12,341 nt of DNA, taken from contig DAOLIQ010000092.1 of assembly GCA_035328465.1 (NCBI GenBank), positions 1 to 12,341 of the forward strand. The letters run 5' to 3'. Positions 1-5,474 of this stretch are shown here, in pieces; within the stretch, counting starts at the first letter, position 1; each line of letters begins with the position of its first letter. This DNA comes from JADJEI01 sp035328465 (GTDB lineage Bacteria > Bacteroidota > Ignavibacteria > Ignavibacteriales > Ignavibacteriaceae). The notes beneath the pieces are model-generated. The model was given only the letters and a program-made list of their open reading frames with translations. It did no database searches and was not told the origin of the DNA. The position numbers and the translations under genes are program-made.

Positions 1-10
1 CAATAACACA

Positions 11-547
11 TTAAATTATCTTAGTATTCTGTCCAATACATGGGGTACAGTTTAATGTTTTCTGAGGTCTGGAATTCTTCCATAGTTGACTGATTTCAAA
101 TTTATAGTGGAAATCGTCATTCATATAATCATTCTTCTTCTTATCAAATATTTCACAAATGACTTTACAGGTTGGGAATGGGGCAAATCGTGAATTTGTA
201 ATAAAAGATTCATTTTCTAAAATATTTCGATAATCATTTTCCCCTTCAATCAACTTCAATAATTTTTGAATACCTTTAGTAAATGTTTGCCCTTGTGTTC
301 TTGACTCATTATAAAAATTTTCTTTTGCAAATTCGAACGGAACAATCTTTTGCGAGTAATAATCAACATTATCTTGGCCGCAGCCGAGCAAAGGATCACT
401 TATATCTTGTATGCTCCAGTTTTCTTCCATCCCAATAAACCAATATTTCCCATTAGGGTTTCCATAACCTTTGTAGTTTAATAGCATATTATAAATTGAT
501 GTTCTAGTTACTGCTTGATTATTTTGGAACAACTGTGTTGCAGCCAA
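11..547 (-). CDS. Short hypothetical protein, possibly related to uracil-DNA-glycosylase-like families
   Basis: This is a 178-aa protein read from a TTG codon at 547. I chose that start because AGAGG (554-558) sits 6 nt upstream; the first internal ATG would lose about 20 residues. An N-terminal stretch, GNPNGKYWFIGMEEN (about residues 29-43), resembles the first glycine-rich motif of a family of hypothetical proteins that I associate with the UDG superfamily. Those proteins open with 'G-N-P-x-x-K-x-W-F-I-G-M-E-E'. A later 'FAPFPT' (about 121-126) may match their Pro-rich motif. The protein is shorter than I remember for that family. All three minus-strand frames stop within the last bases before the window edge, so the C-terminus may be degraded. 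It lies 44 bp downstream of the LRR gene on the same strand, so the two are probably co-transcribed. The family link is from memory and weak; the reading frame is well supported. Confidence 0.6.
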   Translation of the reverse strand: MAATQLFQNNQAVTRTSIYNMLLNYKGYGNPNGKYWFIGMEENWSIQDISDPLLGCGQDNVDYYSQKIVPFEFAKENFYNESRTQGQTFTKGIQKLLKLIEGENDYRNILENESFITNSRFAPFPTCKVICEIFDKKKNDYMNDDFHYKFEISQLWKNSRPQKTLNCTPCIGQNTKII

Positions 548-553
548 GGATTA

Positions 554-558
554 CCTCT
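554..558 (-). promoter_or_regulatory. Ribosome binding site deciding a TTG start
   Basis: The minus strand reads AGAGG followed by 6 nt and then TTG (545-547). No ATG lies at a comparable spacing, so this site supports the TTG start of the 178-aa protein. Confidence 0.45.
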
Positions 559-591
559 AAATTTCAATTAATTTATTTATGAATAAATCTT

Positions 592-1770
592 TTACAAAAC
601 TAAATTTATTTTATCACTTCTACCAGATTTCATTAAAAGATCATATATTTTATCAGTATTAAGAGAAGGATTTTTTGAAAGATCTATTTCCTCAATACTT
701 TTCATCTCAAATAAGTCTTCGGGAATATTTTTTAATCTATTTCCACTGAGATTAAAAACTTTCAAGCTTGGCAATGCTGTCATTTCCGAAGGTAATTCTT
801 CAATTTTGTTATCTGCCAGGTGAAGGACTTTTAAGTTCTCCAGTCTAAAAAATGTTTTTGGTAATTCTTTAATTTCATTGGAATATGCATACAAATATTC
901 AAGGTTCTTTAGATGGGAAATTTGATCCGGTAAATTCTTTATTCCTTCGTTGTGTATAACCTGTATTTCTTTAAGATTATGAAGTTCAAACAAATTATTA
1001 GGTAACTCTGTCATACTTGTTCTTTCAAGTTTGAATCCTTCAAGATTAGTTAGTCTATGAAGAGAGGAAGGCAGCTTTGTTAAAAACTTAAGCTTAAAGG
1101 AAACGAATTTAAGATTATTTAGATTTGTCAATTCTTCCGGGATATCACTGATAAGTAACTCATAGAGCTCTAACTTTTTTATCCAGTTACAACTCAATAT
1201 AAATTGAGGAAAATCTTGAAAATTAAAATCATCTATTATTAGTCTAGGTAATTTTGTTTTAAAACAGTTAAATACTGATTTACACACATAGAAATAATCA
1301 TTTATTGCATTGTATGAAATCAACTCTTCTTCGTCTTTGTACTGAGCATAATATTTTTCTATTTCTTTATCAGGGACAATAAAATATTCAAACTCATCAT
1401 TTATCTCATAGATCTTTTTTAATGTTTTCATTACTAAATCAAAAAACATCTCTATTCTTATGGGCATAAAGCTGCTGAACTTTTCGGGTACTTCAAAAAA
1501 TGGTGTATCTCTGAAATAATGTTTAGGCTTTGCCGTAGCTTCATCGTTGTAACCAAATTTGGATTCCACGACAGTGTAAGATTCGTTGTACTTCATCTTT
1601 GCAAAAAAGGTTACGAAGAATTTATCATCTTTGAATAATGTCAGATCAATAAATGATTCGTAGTTTTTATCTGGAGTATACTCAATCAATACTACTCCGT
1701 GATAAACTCCTACCTGAACCACATATTTAGGATCACTATAATTTACTAATACTCTTGTTTCTTGTCTCAT
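592..1770 (-). CDS. Leucine-rich repeat protein with an unrecognised N-terminal domain
   Basis: This is a 392-aa protein with no signal peptide or membrane segment, so it is probably cytoplasmic. Residues about 197-370 form roughly seven to eight leucine-rich repeats of about 23 residues, of the L-x-x-L-x-x-L-x-L-x-x-N-x-(L/I)-x-x-L-P type. The repeats are clearest at 'NLEYLYAYSNEIKELP' and 'NLKVLHLADNKIEELP'. Such repeats form a curved surface for binding proteins. Residues 1 to about 190 are not a family I recognise; they are mixed alpha/beta by eye and rich in aromatic residues. The ATG at 1770 has only a weak upstream AGG. The gene is divergent from the C39-like peptidase gene, and the UDG-like gene follows 44 bp downstream, probably in one transcript. 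An 8-bp-stem inverted repeat lies 55-73 nt upstream. The repeat class is certain; the biological role is unknown. Confidence 0.85.
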   Translation of the reverse strand: MRQETRVLVNYSDPKYVVQVGVYHGVVLIEYTPDKNYESFIDLTLFKDDKFFVTFFAKMKYNESYTVVESKFGYNDEATAKPKHYFRDTPFFEVPEKFSSFMPIRIEMFFDLVMKTLKKIYEINDEFEYFIVPDKEIEKYYAQYKDEEELISYNAINDYFYVCKSVFNCFKTKLPRLIIDDFNFQDFPQFILSCNWIKKLELYELLISDIPEELTNLNNLKFVSFKLKFLTKLPSSLHRLTNLEGFKLERTSMTELPNNLFELHNLKEIQVIHNEGIKNLPDQISHLKNLEYLYAYSNEIKELPKTFFRLENLKVLHLADNKIEELPSEMTALPSLKVFNLSGNRLKNIPEDLFEMKSIEEIDLSKNPSLNTDKIYDLLMKSGRSDKINLVL

Positions 1771-1824
1771 TGCCTATAACTCTATTTTTAGTTATTGAAT
1801 AATAGATTATTCAGATATGGATTT

Positions 1825-1843
1825 CTTATCATTGGATGATAAG
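1825..1843. repeat. Inverted repeat upstream of the LRR gene
   Basis: CTTATCAT and ATGATAAG form a perfect 8-bp stem around a TGG loop, 55-73 nt upstream of the LRR start. Its position suggests an operator or a 5'-leader hairpin. No gene ends here that would need a terminator. Confidence 0.5.
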
Positions 1844-1882
1844 TTTTATAAAAATTTTCTCCTGCCTTGGTTTTATTTATAA

Positions 1883-1942
1883 TCAAAAAAATTATGTTAG
1901 ACCGTTTCTCTTTAGGAAATCAGATTTACCTGGAATGAGTTT
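1883..1942 (+). repeat. Shared intergenic element, copy A
   Basis: The stretch from TCAAAAAAAT to GAGTTT matches 5218-5280 in the same orientation with about one substitution per ten bases and small indels. It includes an identical 14-mer, TAGGAAATCAGATT (1913-1926). It lies about 110-130 bp from the minus-strand start and about 180 bp from the plus-strand start. Copy B has nearly the same geometry between a different gene pair. Confidence 0.7.
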
Positions 1943-2056
1943 GGTGTAGATCTGAGTAATTAATTAGGGATTGTGTAATCCTATATTTTCCAGAAGACTA
2001 GGCATAAACTTATCCCTTGATACAAGCTATACCGTAAATCATTCAAGTACTTATTT

Positions 2057-2085
2057 TTGTCAATCTTTTCAATCAAGACTATTTT
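2057..2085 (+). promoter_or_regulatory. Candidate promoter for the C39-like peptidase gene
   Basis: TTGTCA (2057-2062), a 17-bp spacer and TATTTT (2080-2085) form a plausible sigma70-type promoter. It would give a leader of about 28 nt before the ATG at 2120. This is a motif match only. Confidence 0.35.
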
Positions 2086-2119
2086 TACATTAATATTTTA
2101 CAACACTTGAGGATCTACT

Positions 2120-3043
2120 ATGTCATACAGACCTTTAGGTTTTGAGTATCAACCAGATTATGAAGGCTCCTGCGGAGCATACGCTTTAGGACACGCATTA
2201 AACTTGGTTGGAAGATCAGGCGAAATAGACAACTTTAAGAATACCTCAAATTATGTCTCCTGGTTCAGATCGACTAAAAAGAATTTCAGCTTATCAAGTT
2301 TATTGGACCCCATAAATACTTTTTTAAAGATTTCTTCTGATGTTGGAACTGTTGAAAAAGGTATTCTCAGTGGGATAAAAAAGAATGCCTGCATTCCTAT
2401 TAAAATTGATAACTATTCACGACCATCTTCAAGAAAAATACTTGATTCTAACTTAAGTAAAGGATATCCGGTAATATTGTTTGTAAACTATAGTCAGGAA
2501 GTTGCAGATAGTGGGCACTGGTTTGTATGTGCAGGAAAATCGGAGGGTAAATATATCATCATAGATTCTCTCCCGTATGAAGATGACGATATAATTTCAT
2601 TTTATACCTGGGGTGAGCTTGCCGAAAGGTGCATCAATTATGAAACAGAGGAAACTTATTTTCAGTTATATGGTTTTGCAGTTCAATCACCTAATGATAT
2701 TTCTGCAGTAAAAAAATTTCATAAATACATAAACAAAATATTCAAGGATGAATCACTTCAGGAGTGGTGGGGTTATTATGTAGCCGATCTGGTAGAAATA
2801 TTTGAGTCATCCTCATCAGCCCAAAATAAAATAACATCTGAAAACTTTTTCGAAAAATACTCGTCCTCGTTTATCAAAAATATAAAATATTGGAATGATG
2901 ATATTGAAGTTTCCCGCATAAAGCAGGAATTATTAAATTATCAAATTATTGCAGACACTTACGATCTTTCGATCAGTAAGTCAAAAATAGAAGACGCCCT
3001 TGTTTCATTCACAGCTGCACTTACTACAGCATCAAGCTTTTAA
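2120..3043 (+). CDS. Papain-fold (peptidase C39-like) cysteine peptidase-like protein
   Basis: This is a 307-aa protein with no signal peptide. The N-terminal half has the ordered signature of C39-like papain-fold peptidases. A Cys lies at the start of a helix (G-S-C18-G-A-Y-A-L). A His follows a polar turn and leads into a hydrophobic strand (S-G-H133-W-F-V). An Asp ends the next strand (I-I-I-D149-S). C18/H133/D149 would be the catalytic triad, and the Q11 region may give the oxyanion residue. Residues from about 190 to 307 are helical and unrecognised. GAGG sits 8-10 nt before the ATG, which supports this start. The gene is divergent from the LRR gene and convergent with the zinc-ribbon gene, with stops only 23 bp apart. 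C39 domains usually cleave double-Gly leader peptides inside ABC transporters. Here there is no transporter, so the substrate is unknown and the protein may be a stand-alone protease, deamidase or transferase. Confidence 0.75.
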   Translation: MSYRPLGFEYQPDYEGSCGAYALGHALNLVGRSGEIDNFKNTSNYVSWFRSTKKNFSLSSLLDPINTFLKISSDVGTVEKGILSGIKKNACIPIKIDNYSRPSSRKILDSNLSKGYPVILFVNYSQEVADSGHWFVCAGKSEGKYIIIDSLPYEDDDIISFYTWGELAERCINYETEETYFQLYGFAVQSPNDISAVKKFHKYINKIFKDESLQEWWGYYVADLVEIFESSSSAQNKITSENFFEKYSSSFIKNIKYWNDDIEVSRIKQELLNYQIIADTYDLSISKSKIEDALVSFTAALTTASSF

Positions 3044-3066
3044 GAATTTTTTAAAGTTTTTAATTT

Positions 3067-4017
3067 CTATTCTAATTTAGATTTATGAAGCCAGATACAA
3101 ATTGACAGAACCGCACTATATCCAGGTTTAGTAACAGACCCGAATAATTCTGCAACTATAGAATCAATATTTGCTAATGAAAGAATTATAGATGTAGGAA
3201 CGTCATTGGTATATTTTAAATAATTCTTGATCTTAATAATTTCTTTCGGAGTGTTTTTAATATTTCTTTTTACAACATTTTCAAGTAAAAGTGACTCGAA
3301 TTCCTTTTCACCTAAATGCGCCTGATATTTAATCTTTAGCTCAGACAATATACGTTCCAATATTCCTCTCCAGCTTATATTCCCTGAAAATGGTACGATT
3401 TGTTGGACTGTGTTATTGAAGCGCGCAATTATCCCTTTTAGATCACAATCAAGAAGTTCTTTTGCCTGAAATTCCTGATCTGATTTTGATTTCTCTGCCC
3501 AATTAAAATTTAAAGTCTTTCTCATATTTTCTCTGAATTCATCTGGCATTTCAACCAGAGCCGAATAAGGCCTAAGATAACCATTCCGCCTAGCCCAGGA
3601 ACCTGGATCACTTCTATCAATTAAATCGCCGCAATAGACACAATAGTGCCACTTCCCTGAGATATTTCTTTCACAAGGCTCGCAATATTCGTCACCGTAT
3701 TTATTTTCCCATAGTTGTTTTTCTCCACACCAGGGACAGTAAGACATATACTCTTGAATCTTTCCACGACAATCATCACATTTAAATTTAAGTTCGTATC
3801 CAGTAATCTTAACTTTAGGCTGATTCCGTCCGTCAGGGTTAAGATCTTCTCCGCATTCATAGCAATGATTAAAACTATAATGAACAGGTCGTTTACATTT
3901 TTTACATTTTAATTCTTCAGTATTAGGGATTTTCTGTTTTTCCCCGCAATTAAAACAATAATTCATTAATCCATCAAGTTCAACATCACAATTATTACAA
4001 GTATGTTCGTTACTCAT
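3067..4017 (-). CDS. Protein with four zinc ribbons and an unknown helical C-terminal domain
   Basis: This is a 316-aa protein. Residues 7-129 contain four zinc-ribbon modules, each exactly C-x2-C-x10-C-x2-C: C7/C10/C21/C24, C38/C41/C52/C55, C80/C83/C94/C97 and C112/C115/C126/C129. Each second knuckle ends in Cys-Gly or Cys-Gly-Glu, as in rubredoxin-type/double zinc ribbon domains that bind nucleic acid or proteins. Residues about 150-316 look helical and match no family I know. No membrane segment is seen. The gene ends 23 bp from the convergent C39-like gene. The ATG at 4017 lacks a well-spaced Shine-Dalgarno (the nearest GGAG is about 14 nt away). A 10-bp inverted repeat lies 37-59 nt upstream. 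The zinc-binding array is clear; whether the target is RNA, DNA or protein cannot be read from the sequence. Confidence 0.85.
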   Translation of the reverse strand: MSNEHTCNNCDVELDGLMNYCFNCGEKQKIPNTEELKCKKCKRPVHYSFNHCYECGEDLNPDGRNQPKVKITGYELKFKCDDCRGKIQEYMSYCPWCGEKQLWENKYGDEYCEPCERNISGKWHYCVYCGDLIDRSDPGSWARRNGYLRPYSALVEMPDEFRENMRKTLNFNWAEKSKSDQEFQAKELLDCDLKGIIARFNNTVQQIVPFSGNISWRGILERILSELKIKYQAHLGEKEFESLLLENVVKRNIKNTPKEIIKIKNYLKYTNDVPTSIILSLANIDSIVAELFGSVTKPGYSAVLSICIWLHKSKLE

Positions 4018-4053
4018 TAGATTTATTTACTCCACTATTAATTACTACTTTTT

Positions 4054-4076
4054 AATTTAAATCTGTGATTTAAATT
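4054..4076. repeat. Perfect 10-bp inverted repeat upstream of the zinc-ribbon gene
   Basis: AATTTAAATC (4054-4063) and GATTTAAATT (4067-4076) flank TGT. The position, 37-59 nt upstream of the minus-strand ATG, is typical of a dimeric repressor operator. It is all A+T except the central G/C pair, so chance is not excluded. Confidence 0.45.
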
Positions 4077-4141
4077 TAATTGAATGACATATAAAATATT
4101 AATGAATTTATGTTTTATTCTTTACAATCAAGATCTTTGGT

Positions 4142-4246
4142 ATGACACCATTTACTTTTTCTCCCCTTCCTGAAGAGTTATGGTCAAAACAGATGAAGCA
4201 TTTTGCACAAGGGAAATTGCAAATCCTTAATCACTTTTTCGGTTGA
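4142..4246 (+). CDS. Possible 34-aa small ORF
   Basis: ATG at 4142 opens 34 codons to TGA at 4244-4246. The peptide starts MTPFTFSPLPEELWSKQMKH and is protein-like: it is Pro-rich at the start and then amphipathic. No Shine-Dalgarno is visible upstream. It lies on the plus strand between two minus-strand genes, and a terminator-like hairpin (4222-4254) overlaps its end. It could be a real small gene, the first gene of a pair with the 19-aa ORF, a leader peptide, or the remnant of a longer gene. An overlapping frame (4084-4173) is less protein-like. Confidence 0.3.
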   Translation: MTPFTFSPLPEELWSKQMKHFAQGKLQILNHFFG

Positions 4247-4254
4247 GGATTTTT
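4222..4254 (+). terminator. Terminator-like hairpin within the small-ORF region
   Basis: AATCCTTAA (4222-4230) pairs with TTGAGGATT (4243-4251), a 9-bp stem with one G-T pair, followed by a T-run (4250-4254). It overlaps the stop of the 34-aa ORF and precedes the 19-aa ORF. It may be an intrinsic terminator or an attenuator controlling the downstream peptide. Confidence 0.45.
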
Positions 4255-4278
4255 AGATTAAAAAATTGGAGTGATACG

Positions 4279-4338
4279 ATGAAACAGTTTTTACTTGAAG
4301 TGTTGCAGCTTGTTTGTAAGATACTACGCAAGAAATAA
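4279..4338 (+). CDS. 19-aa amphipathic cationic peptide
   Basis: ATG AAA CAG TTT starts a 19-codon ORF ending TAA (4336-4338), encoding MKQFLLEVLQLVCKILRKK. GGAG (4268-4271) lies 7 nt before the ATG, one of the better ribosome binding sites in the window. A hairpin with T-rich flanks (4341-4363) starts just after the stop. The hydrophobic residues (F4, L5, L6, V8, L9, L11, V12, I15, L16) and the basic C-terminus (K14, R17, K18, K19) predict a short amphipathic helix. Type I toxin peptides and phenol-soluble modulins look like this, but I recognise no family. It lies on the plus strand between two minus-strand genes. The start, stop and terminator support are good for so short a frame; function is unknown. 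Confidence 0.45.
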   Translation: MKQFLLEVLQLVCKILRKK

Positions 4339-4366
4339 AAAAGGAGAATCAATTTCTCCTTTAGCT
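4338..4366. terminator. Bidirectional intrinsic terminator
   Basis: AAAGGAGAA and TTCTCCTTT form a perfect 9-bp stem around a short TCAAT loop. On the minus strand it is followed by TTTTTTATTT, a good terminator for the DUF5677-like gene that ends at 4412. On the plus strand it closes the 19-aa ORF unit with a shorter T-run. Confidence 0.6.
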
Positions 4367-4411
4367 TAAATATTTTAGATATTATAATTTCTAATTGTAT
4401 GGATATCCTTA

Positions 4412-5122
4412 TTACTTTGATAAAGGTTGGTGCTTATAAAAAAAATCATTGAGATCATCAATATTATTCATAATATTATTTGTACTAACTAAAAATATTT
4501 CTAATCCTGTAACCAGACCTGTTATTATGTGGGAAAAAACATTTTCTTCGTAACCATAATCTCTCCCAACGTAAAAACGCACATTTTCTTTATCTATATT
4601 TCCATAAATTCCGAGCATACCAGAATAATTTGGATGACAAAAATCAGATATAAAATCATAATATTCTTTGAACTCAGGAATATCTTTTGCAACAACTTTA
4701 ATTACAGTCAATACATTTGCAATCTGGCTAAAATTTGTTCCTAGGCGTGAACCTACTAGTCGATTAACTATAACATTGTGCATTTCTAAATAATCATCAT
4801 TATCATAATACATTTTGATCTTTTTAGATAGGTCATACATATATGCCGTATTTTCATACACCGCTCTTGTCAATAAAAATGATGTAGCAGGAATTTTATT
4901 ATTCCAAGCATTTGTACTTTCAGTAGCTAAATCAAAAACTCTATGAATGGCTAACTGGACATAACTCTCAAGATTCCAAATCGGTCTCTGTTTTATTTTT
5001 GTCCCTCGGAGATCAACTACAACTGCTTTAAGTTCACCAATTTTTTCTATCAGTTCATTTATTGAGTAGAGGTCTTTTTCAAAAGTCTTGAATTTTTCTA
5101 TAGTTTCTTTATTAAAACTCAT
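4412..5122 (-). CDS. HEPN/DUF5677-like helical protein
   Basis: This is a 236-aa protein, mostly helical, with no signal peptide or sure membrane helix. Two spaced motifs recall DUF5677-type and HEPN-like helical bundles: R86-x3-E90-N-x2-Y in one helix ('LLTRAVYENTAYMYDL') and a later S159-D-x-C-H163-P ('YDFISDFCHPNYSG'), matching the 'S-x-x-x-H' position. In related families these polar residues face each other in the bundle; some HEPN proteins are ribonucleases. The canonical R-x4-6-H motif of active HEPN RNases is not obvious here. The ATG at 5122 has no Shine-Dalgarno; an inverted repeat (5123-5147) abuts it. The gene is divergent from the TPR membrane gene, and a good terminator lies about 50 bp downstream. 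The assignment is from memory and tentative. Confidence 0.65.
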   Translation of the reverse strand: MSFNKETIEKFKTFEKDLYSINELIEKIGELKAVVVDLRGTKIKQRPIWNLESYVQLAIHRVFDLATESTNAWNNKIPATSFLLTRAVYENTAYMYDLSKKIKMYYDNDDYLEMHNVIVNRLVGSRLGTNFSQIANVLTVIKVVAKDIPEFKEYYDFISDFCHPNYSGMLGIYGNIDKENVRFYVGRDYGYEENVFSHIITGLVTGLEIFLVSTNNIMNNIDDLNDFFYKHQPLSK

Positions 5123-5147
5123 AATTAAAAACGAGTAATTTTTAATT
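5123..5147. repeat. Inverted repeat abutting the DUF5677-like start codon
   Basis: AATTAAAAA (5123-5131) and TTTTTAATT (5139-5147) are perfect arms separated by 7 nt, ending immediately before the ATG at 5122. It could be an operator or a leader hairpin that masks the start. It is all A+T in the arms, so chance is possible. Confidence 0.4.
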
Positions 5148-5188
5148 CAATATAAAACTTATAATTTAAGTAAAACTTATTCAATATA
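5146..5188. repeat. Paired direct repeats upstream of the DUF5677-like gene
   Basis: TAAAACTTAT occurs at 5153-5162 and 5171-5180, an 18-bp period. TTCAATATA flanks the pair at 5146-5154 and 5180-5188. The arrangement fits tandem regulator binding sites in the leader/promoter region. Confidence 0.4.
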
Positions 5189-5217
5189 TGATCACCAAAT
5201 GACAAGAAATAAAAATT

Positions 5218-5280
5218 TCAAAAAAATATTTACAAACCCGATTTTCTATAGGAAATCAGATTAACCTGAGATTGAGTTTT
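5218..5280 (+). repeat. Shared intergenic element, copy B
   Basis: This is the second copy of the element at 1883-1942, in the same orientation. It includes the identical 14-mer TAGGAAATCAGATT (5249-5262) and the TCAAAAAAAT start and GAGTTT end. The central differences, read in the open frame, are mostly synonymous or conservative (R-F-S-[L/I]-G-N-Q-I), which may point to a degraded coding remnant rather than a protein-binding site. Confidence 0.7.
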
Positions 5281-5297
5281 AGGCAAACCACGTTAAA

Positions 5298-5331
5298 GCC
5301 AGGGGGATCGGTTCTAGGTACCCATTCTGGC
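5298..5331. other. G+C-rich hairpin in an A+T-rich spacer
   Basis: GCCAG (5298-5302) pairs with CTGGC (5327-5331), and inner GGG (5303-5305) can pair with CCC (5321-5323). The loop contains the GGTACC palindrome. It stands out in base composition from its surroundings and follows copy B of the shared element by 17 bp; copy A lacks it. Confidence 0.4.
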
Positions 5332-5474
5332 AAGATTAGGTTTGAAACATTTTATTTCCCATTGTTTTTCTTTTCTTTTATATATTTAGAAAGTACTTTT
5401 TCATAATTGAATTTTTTTGAAATGTTTTTGTGAAAACAACTCATATATTTTGAAATATTAGTGAAATAAAGATA

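Larger units (their letters stand above)
1771..2119. other. Divergent intergenic region with shared element and inverted repeat
   Basis: This 349-bp stretch separates the LRR gene (minus) and the C39-like gene (plus). I see no convincing gene in it. It holds an inverted repeat (1825-1843), one copy of a 60-bp element that recurs at 5218-5280, a small imperfect hairpin near 1965-1983, and a candidate plus-strand promoter at 2057-2085. Confidence 0.6.
5148..5474. other. Divergent intergenic region with shared element and G+C-rich hairpin
   Basis: There is no convincing gene between the DUF5677-like and TPR genes. The region holds direct repeats, copy B of the shared element, a G+C-rich hairpin and then a T-rich tract before the TPR start. 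One plus-strand frame stays open for about 65 codons through copy B to about 5400, but it has no usable start or ribosome binding site. Confidence 0.55.

Noticed and set aside
1883..1942. Integron attC site, because GTTAGAC fits GTTRRRY
   Set aside because: No matching RYYYAAC partner at a suitable distance, the second copy of the element lacks the core, and no integron-type integrase is present.
4084..4173. A 29-codon plus-strand ORF overlapping the 34-aa ORF
   Set aside because: No ribosome binding site, and composition typical of translated A+T-rich spacer.
5298..5340. A second copy of the tRNA-Glu 3' end as attachment site
   Set aside because: Only scattered G+C-rich similarity; the T-arm sequence is absent here and I see no copy elsewhere in the window.
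5201..5400. A plus-strand frame of about 65 codons through shared-element copy B
   Set aside because: No start codon with a ribosome binding site; the latter half is a low-complexity Phe/Ser translation of T-rich DNA. It may hold a remnant but is not a gene.
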